Source of the DNA: Bolinopsis microptera
Taxonomy: Eukaryota; Ctenophora; Tentaculata; Lobata; Bolinopsidae
DNA length: 64,000 bases
Reading direction: 5' to 3'
Assembly: GCF_026151205.1 (NCBI RefSeq)
Contig: NC_087072.1
Span: 6,126,084-6,190,083, forward strand
Shown here: positions 58,001 through 60,688 of the stretch, piece after piece
Layout of the letters: each line of letters opens with the position of its first letter
Numbering within the stretch: the stretch's first letter is position 1
Made by a program: the position numbers and the translations under genes
Notes under the pieces: generated by a model
What the model saw: only the letters and a program-made list of their open reading frames with translations
The model's database searches: none
Told to the model about the DNA's origin: nothing

Positions 58001-60080
58001 CGGATTGAAAATGACGAAGTTATCAAGCAATTTGTTCATCTCGTTAGCGAAATTGATTGGGTTATCAATGATTACCTAATCGCTTATCACGTGACAGTGT
58101 GCTACGATACCGTAATTGGGCTTTCTGCACGATTTCTGTGCCACGCTTTCACTGGATCAGACACCACCAGTCGGATCCACGGAGTTGGTAAGGATCGGCT
58201 ATTCAGAACGATTCCGATAGTGGGAATCTAGTGCACTAAGCTACGGAGAAAGTCACGTGAAATTTTTGGGCGAGCGAATTAGTAACTTAGTAAGAGCCTA
58301 ACGTATGTTTACTATACCAACTTACCCTGTCTGTAATCCGGTTTGAGGATTCATCATTTGGTGCGATCTCTACGTTACAGAATGGAAATTTGTTTAAACT
58401 GTGTTCGTGGACTAAAGATGGTCCTGCCTCATTTACAACGGAGTACGGACCCCTCTTCATTGGCCGATATAATAGTTAATAGCACTATGTGCTATTCAGT
58501 ATGCACTGAAGGGGTACCCTAGGAAGTTTCTTGAACTTTTAACAGGTACCCCTCCTCATTTAACCCTCAATTAAGTTTCCTATCATTCGGTTGAGTCGGC
58601 CGTTGAGATCGCATAGATCCAATGGATCCTTAGCTACTCCCTAGACTAGGTGACACTGGGATTCGAACCCTGAACCTTCTGCGCAGAAGGCGGATGCTCT
58701 AACCGCTAGGCTAGATATGAATCTTTGGAACTGGTCTATGGTCACTGTCTGCAATAATGCACACAAGACGTCACTCTGAGCTGAATCAGTCATGCCGTTG
58801 TACTGCCGTTTAATTTCTTCTTGTCAAAATATTAACTATTTAGTGTGATTTAAGTCCTCGATTTTTAGCAGATTCAACTTTTTTACGAAGAGAAGTAAAC
58901 ATAAAGTAAAGCTGAAGCTTACGCTTCCAAACAAACCAGTTTAACAATTAAGTTAAGCACAACACTAAGTCGAGAGATATGATGTGTAAATAGTTATAAG
59001 CTATAATAGTATCGTACAAATTTGGATATTTTACCGTTTATTCCATTTATCTGGATTTTTAATCTGTTATCTTATCTATGTGACGGTGTATGTTCTGTTA
59101 TTCAAGTAAATCCATTTTACGTTTTACGTCACGGCAAATATTTTTGATACAAATTGTATTTTGAAATTTTTAAAAATTTAATTATTATTTAATTAACTAA
59201 TTAATTAATTATCTAATCCAAAGGTTGTCGGATAAAAAGTTGTTCTCTTTTATATTTTGAACACATTGGTTCAATCTAGAACATTCTACGACATTCAGAA
59301 GTCGTTTTATTAGCGGAGATTCGATGTGGTAAAAAGTGGTAAATAGTGGTTTTTCTTTACAAATTTCGAAAATTTTACAAGTCCAAAATATTGTAAGTGA
59401 AAATTTTCAAAATTTTCATAAAAATTAGTTCAGTATACGTGGAATGTAATTGTGAACATTCTTTATGAAAATGTATTTTTGAAATATTTGAAAATTTATT
59501 AATTATTTAATTAATTAATTAAATAATTTATTTTTTGAAAAAGTTGTTAAAGAAAAAATTGTTCTTCTTTGTTTTCTAAACACAATGCTTTAAACTAGAA
59601 TCTTCTAGGATATTCAGAACGTGACTTATTTGCGGAAAACCAAAGTGGTAAAAAGGTGGTAAAAAAGTGGTAACTGTGGATTTTCCTGAAGTCGAGGATT
59701 TTGGGAACTCTCTGGAATGATTCCTAGGACCTGTCCCGACCATATCCCGTTAAAATCGCTTTGTTGCGAATTTTGTCCGACAAAGGCTTAAATTAGGACG
59801 GATTTGACTGTACGTCGGGATAGCCTACTGGTCGGAAGGTGAACCAATTCTGACACGTGACACTTGCCTGCAATGAACCAAATACATTTCACGAGGAATA
59901 TGGTCGTATTTGATGAAGCAGTTAATCAATAATCTGACCTCGTTAGCGTTAGTGTTGAGGAAGTTAGCGACAGTGAAGCTGAGACTACTAAGATAAGTAG
60001 AGAGGTCTCCAGTGTTGTTTACTCCAGATAACACTTCCCTCAGCTCTGCCGCCCATTTGTTGGTTGCACTGTCCTCCTCA
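21865..60080 (-). CDS. Polycystin-1-family receptor/channel, 27-exon model, 5' end missing
   Basis: Exons whose phases join without a break encode, in order: GAIN-like helical and beta region, GPS motif, TM1, PLAT/LH2 domain, TM2-TM5, TM6, the extracellular polycystin (TOP) domain, the six-helix channel core, a coiled-coil segment, a Gly/Pro-rich tail and a long cytoplasmic extension; about 1,990 codons. This is the order in PKD1/PKD1L/PKDREJ proteins (11 membrane spans). Such proteins are surface receptors that assemble with PKD2-type subunits. Introns are mostly 60-600 bp, but one of 14.1 kb contains two genes and the last of 8.7 kb contains a transposon. Junctions that are weak: a GC donor after exon 1, a poor acceptor for exon 2 and a GTTTTA donor after 51511. 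The N-terminal ectodomain and start codon were not found; the product could also end at the stop at 32864 if the last splice is not used. Confidence 0.75.
22037..22044. repeat. Target-site duplication, left copy
   Basis: GGGAATCA directly precedes the left terminus and is repeated exactly at 30627-30634. An 8-bp duplication is the size made by Merlin/IS1016-type transposases. Confidence 0.95.
22068..22109. promoter_or_regulatory. Left subterminal palindromes of the Merlin-type element
   Basis: Two GGTCCATGGACC palindromes at 22068-22079 and 22098-22109, the first part of the inverted repeat itself. They are likely transposase-binding sites, by analogy with subterminal repeats of other DNA transposons. 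Confidence 0.6.
22222..23023 (-). pseudogene. Accessory zinc/helix-turn-helix protein of the transposon, with one frame change
   Basis: From ATG at 23023 the frame encodes CxxC-type pairs (NFCTHC, RCPDC, KLCPTH) and a Pro/Ser-rich linker. In the pyrimidine-rich tract near 22620-22660 the coding sense passes to another frame, which carries a basic stretch (RRRNTTRRS), a helix-turn-helix-like segment ending MPRSTFYKWR, and a final CDQCKYC cluster before the stop at 22222. Together it would be a DNA-binding protein of about 265 residues. A TTCGATATA box about 95 bp upstream is shared with the transposase gene. The frame change may be a mutation, a sequencing error in C runs, or two overlapping frames. 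It may act as a regulator or binding partner of the transposase; that is inference. Confidence 0.5.
23117..23130 (-). promoter_or_regulatory. Promoter-like box of the accessory gene
   Basis: On the minus strand TTCGATATATAAT, a TATA-like box. A closely similar TTTTCGATATAC lies about 40 bp upstream of the transposase start at 30299. ACAGA follows in both. No such box precedes the LINE ORFs. Confidence 0.4.
23139..23178. repeat. Four-copy 9-bp tail repeat (TTGTATTCC on the minus strand)
   Basis: GGAATACAA repeated four times. It sits 240 bp past the stop of the reverse transcriptase ORF, where CR1/L2-type LINEs end in short tandem repeats, so it probably marks the LINE 3' end. Confidence 0.65.
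23415..27176 (-). CDS. LINE ORF2: apurinic-type endonuclease and reverse transcriptase, 1,253 aa
   Basis: A full open frame from ATG. Residues 1-270 are an exonuclease/endonuclease/phosphatase fold with the expected catalytic signatures: SWNIQS (N11), CLQEIR (E42), CGDFNSRIG (D151, N153) and the terminal SDHKP (D263, H264). The reverse transcriptase spans about 520-820: LHKKGDKDNPDNYR, then VFVDFRKAFDSV with catalytic D654, EQGHPLSPDLF, and WADD at 751-754 in place of the usual YADD/FADD. A Cys/His cluster CSWC...HFLNHC lies near 1150-1185. The enzyme would nick target DNA and copy the element RNA in place (target-primed reverse transcription). The intact 1,253 codons suggest recent activity. 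The CR1/L2 group fits the ORF1 type and tandem-repeat tail, but the clade is not proven. Confidence 0.92.
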   Translation of the reverse strand: MNLQSKIISWNIQSTNTTFGSKFDDPQFCAVFDKFPIVCLQEIRQPVKHSGYRSFNKTRRDKKHGGVCIMVQNEISKGVKLEKSTIEDVVACKLDKNYFGVDNDIFIVNSYIKPANTSSKNSNISGFDTIRELDQFLNVLLSKGDVITCGDFNSRIGHDIDFIKEDKCGYESFIPLPEDYTPQELPTRNSKDKKSNNYKRPFLEMLVNNELHILNGRTLGDSYGDFTCIQTSGASVVDYFIISPNCSKYLSHMTIQPFTCFSDHKPLLLALNFSPSNTPVNTKALHETYARAPLRYKITPDSLSSLRDTMMDPLVEECSKSLLETDYPEDLLGTYKLNEDITVHLNKIADKCLQKTKHPKITKKGSINKQPWFTQATREAKISCTRAAQIVSDFPNSDYLRKNFYQVKNTYKSLIDRTKNKYLDKLNTDIESGKILNWKQFKKLKKFKGRVDKFDCHDMDNFQKFFGKLYANAHSTITVENKEEMLQNAEAINNNFQPSPAQSILNGQISVDEISTAISSLKNGKSSSEDMICNEILKTLSTTNTQLLCKVFNRCLDTGTYPWNNSIITPLHKKGDKDNPDNYRAVAVSSTIGKLFSTIMLNRIIKFKNEYNPDPINQLGFAKGAQTYDHILTLNTITSKYKKLKVPVYAVFVDFRKAFDSVCREALFLKLAKLGITGKTFNVLKHMYKNSTGQIKLSGFVSEKFDINKGTEQGHPLSPDLFKIYIRDLSPRLEYDNCPKLMNQLISHLLWADDLILLALDPKTLQKQLDALNNFCLEWGVEINADKTKLMKFNARFDTYQPVPLKIGDHLLEEVESYCYLGIEIHKSGTFTNARTELKKKAMRALYAMKSSVNKSKLSFRSLTTLFDGLIKPIVLYGAPIYTPNMAIIKHITKQVDLNMDADTKTKFQTSILKKISLLNSEKVHLHFLKWSLGVNRKASNAGVWGESGRYPLIYECINLTLKYSQRLKNLKDNSLVSLAFKEQMNMKLDWYRGLEPVLALDPCFSTDHVTAYRTLKNNHSKLLFERNPSIAKPPKEDFLIHNGFKKRIPPQSTQPIGSKIFTPHVITKTLKCNFREYWGSCINTSRKLEFYRDLKSKFNKEYYLDSVIKYADRANITRLRISAHRLEIELGRYNQTPRDERICSWCNIVLGSGIIENEDHFLNHCDLNAASRRKVLDKIQSLISNPIKPSATSYSVHNVIPGANVLKFISNNSEIIELITNESQVHLTRVVARFATTCFNNRKKFVDSLAST
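27227..29116 (-). CDS. LINE ORF1: coiled coil plus SGNH-hydrolase domain, 629 aa
   Basis: The first ATG in the frame is at 29116 (MSDPSHS), 50 bp short of ORF2 at the other end. The N-terminal 100 residues form an unrecognised domain (PMYIKTQAGSQVTHKAAL, RSIPRGWGKVEEQYF). The middle is a long coiled-coil-like stretch rich in Asp, Asn, Lys and Val. The C-terminal 200 residues read as an SGNH/GDSL-type hydrolase: VTDSIM (block I Ser), HLGINDI (block III Asn) and DNLHLSERG (block V Asp-x-x-His). Esterase-type ORF1 proteins are known in CR1-like LINEs, where they bind element RNA and perhaps lipids. Spacing and strand place it in one transcription unit with ORF2. Confidence 0.85.
   Translation of the reverse strand: MSDPSHSIPYGNTSQENSNFSPVVAVLALGLKDPRPMYIKTQAGSQVTHKAALMSGTLCVLSGKTELRYKRSIPRGWGKVEEQYFLIFEQKCPTETDSALKGPQKNPQSDITTEQAEEMNFPLLKTPPTVVRVTSVADNLDYETDGGLLLASTISAVVGKMDEGTVDKELIRSQVSTAGSLSEKRTRLQNKMCMSIGELSMSAANNSMSHGMNFSRCDSPRIEDEEMKDDIASVRNAQKCVENSLKHVVDSIVSVKANVATLQEATKQQTQKEISPHPTSNTDVLDAISDLKSAVSDCNNRIDNLSKTNVFTQTIKECNGKIDDLVENINGTKDDLQSMRKILNDLSQNGVDIMKKSVEDMGSYYNSVFCDETREHIKDIHAYVTHQMCEVAIQTDPLIKEIAALGDQPNLASPSPKFGFPDPIKPSLKVLVESGQPINVWLVTDSIMRHIDESCLEFRKYRLNFKRIDFTCSESLTGEYMMGSKIPTEKPQLIYVHLGINDIHKGEDITKIIDNFKIFNEMLELVSPTTRLVISCPLLNGNTYQNRHVFSLRRSLSLLVNQQQDEDPKTKRIFLQRNDKFFINTQSTSKQNLMYFRDNLHLSERGMHAITNTMRDTLDKIFREFELPV
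29409..30299 (-). CDS. Merlin/ISXO2-like DDE transposase, 296 aa
   Basis: Start MSHSLHN at 30299. Near the N-terminus is a zinc-ribbon-like pair of CxxC motifs (SCPGC and RCSPC). A helix-turn-helix follows (VAISQLIGVSENTISVWK). The catalytic core has VVEMDEAKFGKRK (D145), VVYTDEWGAY (D208) and NTQEGLWAHVKKS (E245), the spacing and wording of the ISXO2-like domain of IS1595/IS1016 and eukaryotic Merlin transposases. The enzyme would cut at the element ends and make 8-9 bp duplications, which agrees with the flanking GGGAATCA. The length is normal for the family and the frame is intact. A TATA-like TCGATATAC box lies about 40 bp upstream. Confidence 0.93.
   Translation of the reverse strand: MSHSLHNEIHRITNTDEHARDFLFQRGILKSSLSCPGCSSAMNLVPCSSKKSSDLLIWRCSPCSRFRNIRTDSVLSGQKLTFSLFLQLVFYLSIKSLANVAISQLIGVSENTISVWKTMIHTRVADFLVSNPSPLGGPGVVVEMDEAKFGKRKYNKGAYREGQWVLGAVDRSNGNCFLLPCPNNSRGASTLLPLIRRWILPGSVVYTDEWGAYNSLTTAGYTHHTVNHSIQFVDPATGVHTNTQEGLWAHVKKSVVGKTDLELALVDFMFRRRFHATGGSQQISNCFNGYLSVLKA
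30510..30603. promoter_or_regulatory. Right subterminal palindromes of the Merlin-type element
   Basis: GGTCCATGGACC at 30510, 30541, 30556 and 30592, and a one-mismatch copy at 30577; a half copy CCATGGACC lies at 30491. The left end has only two, so the ends are asymmetric. Confidence 0.65.
30627..30634. repeat. Target-site duplication, right copy
   Basis: GGGAATCA, identical to 22037-22044. Confidence 0.95.
30753..32609 (-). CDS. Polycystin-like gene, C-terminal cytoplasmic exons (four)
   Basis: Exons 32609-32506, 31916-31748, 31378-31150 and 30933-30753, all GT-AG, with phases that chain from a donor at 32869 (phase 1) to the last exon at 22014. The protein is soluble and charged: KRRSRKFSRSERP, then a Lys/Asp-rich stretch, then a helical segment (REHLQRGDTCPDVIIKSLL, AILAEHLLKAGWDADPPF) that could be an ankyrin-like or other alpha fold, then a Ser/Gly/Glu-rich tail. 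No named domain is recognised. If the stop at 32864 is used instead, these exons would need their own promoter and start; no ATG-led first exon is visible, which favours joining. Confidence 0.55.
31013..31099. repeat. 12-bp minisatellite in an intron
   Basis: About seven copies of GGACCAAATACA between the exons 31150 and 30933. Its minus-strand open frame (LVLYLVLY...) is a by-product of the repeat. Confidence 0.9.
32869..34514 (-). CDS. Polycystin-like gene, channel-core exon with long tail
   Basis: The exon opens just after a TTTCAG acceptor. It carries channel helices S2-S6: FIVLGTYVVGLVLLL, AIFMIGSFVTHLTRI, the S3-S4 pair ending ILILKFFRLINIF, AIYIILTILIFALTGMILFG (S5), a pore loop around SIMSLLAVLTRNMEY, and IYFIVFYGVTYCVLSRIVAAIFI (S6). 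An acidic/basic segment WEEDDEQKKRKKK and a helical EEMEAFVNALLRTV segment follow. Then comes a GGGGGDGPAP repeat and a Pro/Ser-rich tail. The frame runs to a TAG at 32864, but a GTTAGT donor overlaps that stop, and phase 1 from it fits the next exon at 32609. The core matches PKD channel domains; charge in S4 is low, as in PKD1-like proteins. Confidence 0.88.
33535..33652. repeat. Coding minisatellite, 30-bp unit
   Basis: Four imperfect 30-33 bp repeats encode GGGGGDGPAP units in the channel exon. Purine bias makes the reverse frames open as well. Confidence 0.9.
34766..36038 (-). CDS. Polycystin-like gene, extracellular TOP (polycystin) domain exons
   Basis: Exons 36038-35931, 35369-35215 and 35018-34766. 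Motifs in order: VTTKDMWYTWMEEVF, FYRLGNIRLRMQTRDAC, WYDESGHIVYLP, then SSWISHATSVVFVEVSLYTPSTNTF. These correspond to the conserved polycystin domain between S1 and S2 (R-L-x-x-x-R-L-R, W-I-x-x-x-T-x-x-V-x-x-E-x-x-x-Y). All are phase-compatible with exon 50303-50097 across a 14.1 kb intron. Confidence 0.88.
36039..36796. other. Intronic, nothing recognised
   Basis: AT-rich end of the large polycystin intron and 3' flank of the receptor gene. No features I can support. Confidence 0.4.
36797..38624 (-). CDS. Single-exon GPCR-like receptor interrupted by a tandem duplication
   Basis: ATG at 38624 begins a signal-peptide-like MIVFVRLCLLLITIGYC and a roughly 130-residue Thr/Ser-rich ectodomain with CSCW and CEEVSF cysteines. 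Seven hydrophobic segments follow in the second frame: TM1 IAVTTVNVFLATCCVYL, TM2 with LQNGLADLFVG, TM3 ending VLGVFRCIQIVKPHY (a DRY-like position without DRY), to TM7 AIYFSLLTCTLICSTLTPL and a short basic tail RRSRRDR. NPxxY is absent. A 272-bp segment is present twice (37740-38011 and 38014-38285); the 274-bp offset shifts frame, so the ectodomain and the membrane part are in different frames as written. With one copy the frame would be continuous. Rhodopsin-like orphan receptor is the best fit. It lies wholly inside the polycystin intron on the same strand. Confidence 0.75.
37740..38285. repeat. 272-bp near-perfect tandem duplication in the receptor gene
   Basis: Copies 37740-38011 and 38014-38285 differ at one base (37889 C versus 38163 G), separated by two bases. 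Confidence 0.95.
38646..38758. repeat. Short direct and inverted repeats upstream of the receptor gene
   Basis: AGACTATGCG(T/C)TAGTA occurs at about 38646 and 38722, and an inverted CTAACGCATAGT at 38709. Possibly an old mobile-element remnant or a promoter repeat. Confidence 0.5.
39546..40807. mobile_element. TA-flanked inverted-repeat transposon, copy 2 (1,262 bp)
   Basis: It has the same CCTTATCGGACC ends, GAACGGACATTA iterations and TA flanks (39544-39545, 40808-40809) as the copy at 5994-7160. The terminal 190 bp and last 300 bp are alike, but the core 39741-40504 is unrelated to the core of copy 1. The core has a plus-strand frame ending SFIARYDYELDRQPVVREN and an acidic tail at about 40521, and it is itself interrupted by a 417-bp MITE. 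Confidence 0.8.
39884..40300. mobile_element. 417-bp nested MITE with 8-bp target duplication
   Basis: Ends CTAAGATGAGAAGTACG and CGTACTTCTCATCTTAG are inverted repeats; ATCGTAGC is duplicated exactly at 39876-39883 and 40301-40308. An 8-bp duplication fits hAT-type elements. It is non-coding. Confidence 0.88.
40996..41160. mobile_element. Fragment of the same TA-flanked family, left end only
   Basis: TTATCGGACGTTATTTGACC, GAACGGACATTA and the ACTAAAAATCCGA stretch match the left 170 bp of the two full copies, with more divergence. No right end follows. Confidence 0.6.
41161..42342. other. Intronic, nothing recognised
   Basis: AT-rich sequence between a transposon fragment and the integrin stop codon; the part next to 42343 is presumably integrin 3' UTR. 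Confidence 0.4.
42343..45597 (-). CDS. Integrin alpha chain, single exon, 1,084 aa
   Basis: ATG at 45597 (MRLAVLAAIISVVHC) gives a clean signal peptide. The beta-propeller has FG-GAP repeats with calcium-binding loops DMNGDGIMD, DMNGDGIDD, DVNNDGAYD and DMDDNGISD followed by GSP/GAP motifs. No inserted I domain is present. The thigh and calf region follows (for example ACFEYIGAP and the Cys pair around CPRDTGICTTDV). The membrane span is LWVIIFAAIAALLIILLLIFCLW, then KFNFFKR, a variant of the GFFKR motif that holds the alpha/beta tails together, and a 40-residue tail with Tyr-Asp-rich YDDPDDHYYNQD. The length is standard. It pairs with a beta chain at the cell surface for matrix adhesion. The absence of introns is unusual, and it lies inside a polycystin intron, same strand. 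A TTATAAAC box is about 35 bp upstream of the start codon. Confidence 0.95.
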   Translation of the reverse strand: MRLAVLAAIISVVHCFNLDTKSPYIIKSDAAEGYFGYSVALHKNSEGNFLLIGAPTSSTPQPGVDQGGTIFKCKVPTDLGDLTEPVVCSEQLTVLDDQGNKWVGSDDVHGNFEFSYNKTDIYNIQSDQKSHQWLGVTLQSSIDSDYLIGCAHKYETRYLGIASFFDDPPRQLTGKCILLGKDLDFQESVYQPCKGVESGLSKVGNCQAGTSAHWLDDKLVLGAPGCYEGSGGLYIYDTADLVIDPDTTDPYKDPEYEDSQPYIGYSTTICDMNGDGIMDVISGGPRGKLYRGQVVIYQTEQGISQVLTEQMPFDLIGEQMGSYYGGSVLCQDMNGDGIDDLVVGAPWYSLYPGQGQSRPDTGRVYFYPGAQKFDIFDEFEFLPIDYDLSLLQHISGTDESETFGYALSSAGDVNNDGAYDMLVGSPNYNDGEGKVSLFLGGYDGIVTTPSQIFTPTKLGILDSLRGFGWSIAGGKDMDDNGISDVLIGSYKSQHAVLLRGIPIIDVLITITIYGDDATTELDPLGEPTLDVPNGKKVQGINLQACFEYIGAPADSAAVATVNFEIKLDSASETFSQARLYTNYTNPTQVYQGRVDVDLDNSFKICTAAIPAYYRGELGYSSRPVVFSMEAGLEERERFADRAVLNEQLISDATFVLGIASDCPRDTGICTTDVAIEIGDVQYDKMDKYPLTIGLIEEFRLPVKVVNKGPNTAYGSILNVENIPGILPFLPSIDCNSTYVEGLADDTLYSIQCMLPTKLMNEEILTVPLDFNMTKLISPQDFEFSFVVTVLEPSVKAAGTSGFSTFALNIVNLADLRLNGGSSPVDVDYNNNYGATNKLLGYDGPVIRHKYDLSLRDESINLFVKNITLSIYWPEKFTGEGAWLFPLEAVSFPNMNETDAQVKCDHDDMIVTNWGLFKETFSESDVIYSNFSCKENKDLCRKITCNLEFLERGRTSFKIVLTTRLQEYFLHDFGKLNVTSYVELKSVEETMTMSEIHTAASATTFLSPSTSRRQNFLWVIIFAAIAALLIILLLIFCLWKFNFFKRANLQPEPGPPMVVGYLTDAYDDPDDHYYNQDKVLLPGGM
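45640..48183. other. Intronic, no gene recognised
   Basis: Part of the 14 kb polycystin intron upstream of the integrin. It holds a degenerate G-rich stretch at 46210-46300, a twice-repeated GAGTGTAACGA...AATTAGGGC unit at about 47453-47545, and a run of 23 G at 48124-48146. No exon signal. Confidence 0.4.
48184..48879. mobile_element. 696-bp inverted-repeat element with G-run/C-run termini
   Basis: The left end is a G run followed by CCAACCATATTAAAGTATAT; the right end is the inverse, ATATACTTTAATATGGTTGG followed by a C run. ATAATT flanks it on both sides (48178-48183, 48880-48885), a probable 6-bp target duplication. A box ATGTAGGATTTTTCCCGATTT...GACCCGGGGATATAC occurs near both ends. The middle is non-coding. 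Confidence 0.7.
48890..50096. other. Intronic, nothing recognised
   Basis: AT-rich remainder of the large polycystin intron up to the donor at 50097. No gene or element I can support. Confidence 0.4.
50097..50626 (-). CDS. Polycystin-like gene, TM6 exons
   Basis: Exons 50626-50472 and 50303-50097. The first is a cytosolic loop (GKKKKSRPLSKAD, NFTTKAYEGLARLKAF). The second is basic and then hydrophobic (MLLHVYLLIVVLLSANSSLP), corresponding to S1 of the channel module, and leads into the TOP domain. The acceptor at 50303 (TATTAAG) is weak but phase-correct. Confidence 0.8.
50759..51690 (-). CDS. Polycystin-like gene, TM2-TM5 exons
   Basis: Exons 51690-51511, 51406-51207 and 51045-50759. TM2 is VCFTLIFIAMAINVAFW, TM3 GIMTGAILLPFILGVVILF, then WWCALLGWLLCLVAITCSVV and SLQWLASFVVSMLESVFISQPL. 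The last exon has the order LPWW...YGMKFG...QWL...QPL seen in PKD1-like proteins. The donor at 51511 (CA/GTTTTA) is poor; it is chosen because the stronger GTACAG at 51515 breaks the phase. Confidence 0.8.
51886..52393 (-). CDS. Polycystin-like gene, PLAT/LH2 domain exons
   Basis: Exons 52393-52103 and 51978-51886. It reads as a complete PLAT domain: YLIRVVTGSQPNAGTTAKVNI, LYGKQRDS, FVLKYPTSLGKLHHIHIWHD, SWFLENVTVTDL, then YFPCHEWLAVEEGNGDIEK. PLAT sits in the first cytosolic loop of PKD1-family and lipoxygenase-type proteins and binds lipids or calcium. Confidence 0.9.
52500..52640 (-). CDS. Polycystin-like gene, TM1 exon
   Basis: HVILTLSCTLLFIYLVTLTILVKLD-type membrane span (about 22 hydrophobic residues) immediately after the GPS exon and before PLAT, as expected for TM1. 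Phases match on both sides. Confidence 0.85.
52785..52940 (-). CDS. Polycystin-like gene, GPS autoproteolysis exon
   Basis: DSWSEEGC and EAVCRCSHLTLFAS give the W, C, C-x-C-x-H-L-T signature of a GPCR proteolysis site; cleavage would fall between Leu and Thr of HLT. It is the end of a GAIN domain. Confidence 0.9.
53330..56233 (-). CDS. Polycystin-like gene, GAIN-domain exons
   Basis: Exons 56233-56088, 55003-54855, 54626-54491, 54330-54252, 54099-53965, 53816-53663 and 53453-53330. The first two are helical (LEMLLTFLREVLAG, LYLSLLNQAYTLCDD), the later ones beta-like (HIHRIELDNYGALTVQV, LSVLVGVDNVPNSDD, YNVQYWYSQCLYR). This matches the helical-then-beta plan of GAIN domains, which precede the GPS. 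Phase consistency across all seven is the main support; sequence conservation is low. Confidence 0.7.
55203..55357. mobile_element. 155-bp hairpin MITE
   Basis: TGTACGACCGCCCACGTG and CACGTGGGCGGTCGTACA are perfect 18-bp inverted ends. Inside, CCATGGTAACGAGG and CCTCGTTACTATGG also face each other, so the whole single strand folds. It lies in a polycystin intron. Confidence 0.75.
57183..57986 (-). pseudogene. Decayed FEN/PIN-like nuclease gene with C-terminal CXC cysteine cluster
   Basis: Three overlapping minus-strand frames. The first (to 57564) has VSVIGDDTDLLVILL and FTGSDTTSRIHGVGK, as in a transposon-associated family of uncharacterised animal proteins with a FEN/PIN-like fold. The next frame has GAAEQHSYRVYHQLQ and WGW. 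The third carries ISCNCLKSGCGNACSCRKAG and CLKCQDNC, a CXC-type zinc cluster. In intact relatives as I recall them these parts are in one frame; here at least two frame changes separate them. It has no visible start. The fold assignment is tentative. Confidence 0.5.
58128..58217 (+). pseudogene. Inverted fragment of the nuclease-like gene
   Basis: The plus strand reads LCHAFTGSDTTSRIHGVGK, the same segment as at about 57690-57780 on the minus strand. It makes a second, inner inverted repeat inside the fold-back element. Confidence 0.8.
58326..58452 (-). CDS. Possible polycystin-like exon 2, inside the fold-back element
   Basis: A 127-base open segment (GPYSVVNEAGPSLVHEH, FPFCNVEIAPNDES) with a strong GTAAGT donor. 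Its length gives the phase needed both from 59868 and to 56233, and no direct join of those two exons is in frame. Against it: the acceptor (GAAGAG) is poor, and it lies between the inverted arms of a transposon. Confidence 0.4.
58638..58713 (-). repeat. tRNA-derived (SINE-like) sequence
   Basis: TAGCCTAGCGGTTAGAGC (A box) and GGTTCGAATCC (B box) are well kept, with a CCTTC/GAAGG anticodon-like stem, but the acceptor-stem halves do not pair and the anticodon loop is abnormal. So it is a tRNA pseudogene or SINE head, not a working tRNA. Confidence 0.6.
59868..60080 (-). CDS. Polycystin-like gene, most 5' exon recognised
   Basis: After a CACAG acceptor, 71 codons of helical sequence (NKWAAELREVLSGV, STYLSSLSFTVANFLNTNANEVRLLINCF). 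It ends CATTGCAG followed by GCAAGT, a GC-AG type donor. An in-frame ATG at 60094 exists, but the protein would then lack a signal peptide, so further 5' exons probably exist. Confidence 0.5.
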
Positions 60081-60129
60081 CTGTGTAAAGTCATTTATTA
60101 ATAGAAATTAAGTAATAACATTAACTAAA

Positions 60130-60688
60130 TTGAACAGATTTCTATGGATTGTAATAAAATTAATTAATGGGATCATCTGCCTGAAATGTAACTTCAACAA
60201 TGGTTTGTGTTCAGAAACTCAAGTGAAACTTCTTATCGTCCCCATTGGAATAAAAAATCGGCCGAGTCCTAATTGGGTTGGTGTTGAAATGATCCGAAAC
60301 ACCCGAAAATTAATAATGGCCCAAAATTTAATATACTCAACTGAAGACTGGTTTGTGATTTGATACAAAATTTAAAAATATTCGAGTTTGTTAACTTGAA
60401 TTGAGGCAGTAGAACCTGTGAATTTGGCAGGATTGATCTATTATGGGTGATATATTATTTACTTATTTATCTTAATTCTTACACACACTACTTATTATAT
60501 AATTAGTTAATGATCCAGGAAACGATTAACGGGCAGGCGGGCAGGTACCAGGGTGTTTATCGTTATAATTACTACTCCATAACAGGTCTTATACCCGTTT
60601 AACTAGTAATCAAGGTAGTATAAGTTAGTATACTCTTTAAACCTTTAACTAAGCGTAGTAATCATAGTTACTCTGCCGACGGCAGAGT
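60130..60688. other. Nothing recognised
   Basis: AT-rich; the missing 5' exons of the polycystin-like gene might lie here or beyond, but I could not identify any. Confidence 0.35.

Larger units (their letters stand above)
56420..59810. mobile_element. 3.4 kb fold-back element with long inverted arms and TA flanks
   Basis: The arms 56420 to about 57060 and about 59190 to 59810 are inverted copies of each other at high similarity for roughly 600 bp. Outer ends are CAGTCAAATCCGTC (left) and its complement (right), each next to TA (56418-56419, 59811-59812). CAGTCAAA-type termini with TA duplication suit the pogo/Tc1 group. Inside are a decayed nuclease/CXC gene, an inverted fragment of it, a tRNA-derived sequence and a possible polycystin exon. 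Confidence 0.8.

Noticed and set aside
58638-58713. Functional tRNA gene
   Set aside because: A and B boxes are good, but the acceptor halves do not pair and the anticodon loop is abnormal; better called a tRNA-derived SINE or pseudogene.
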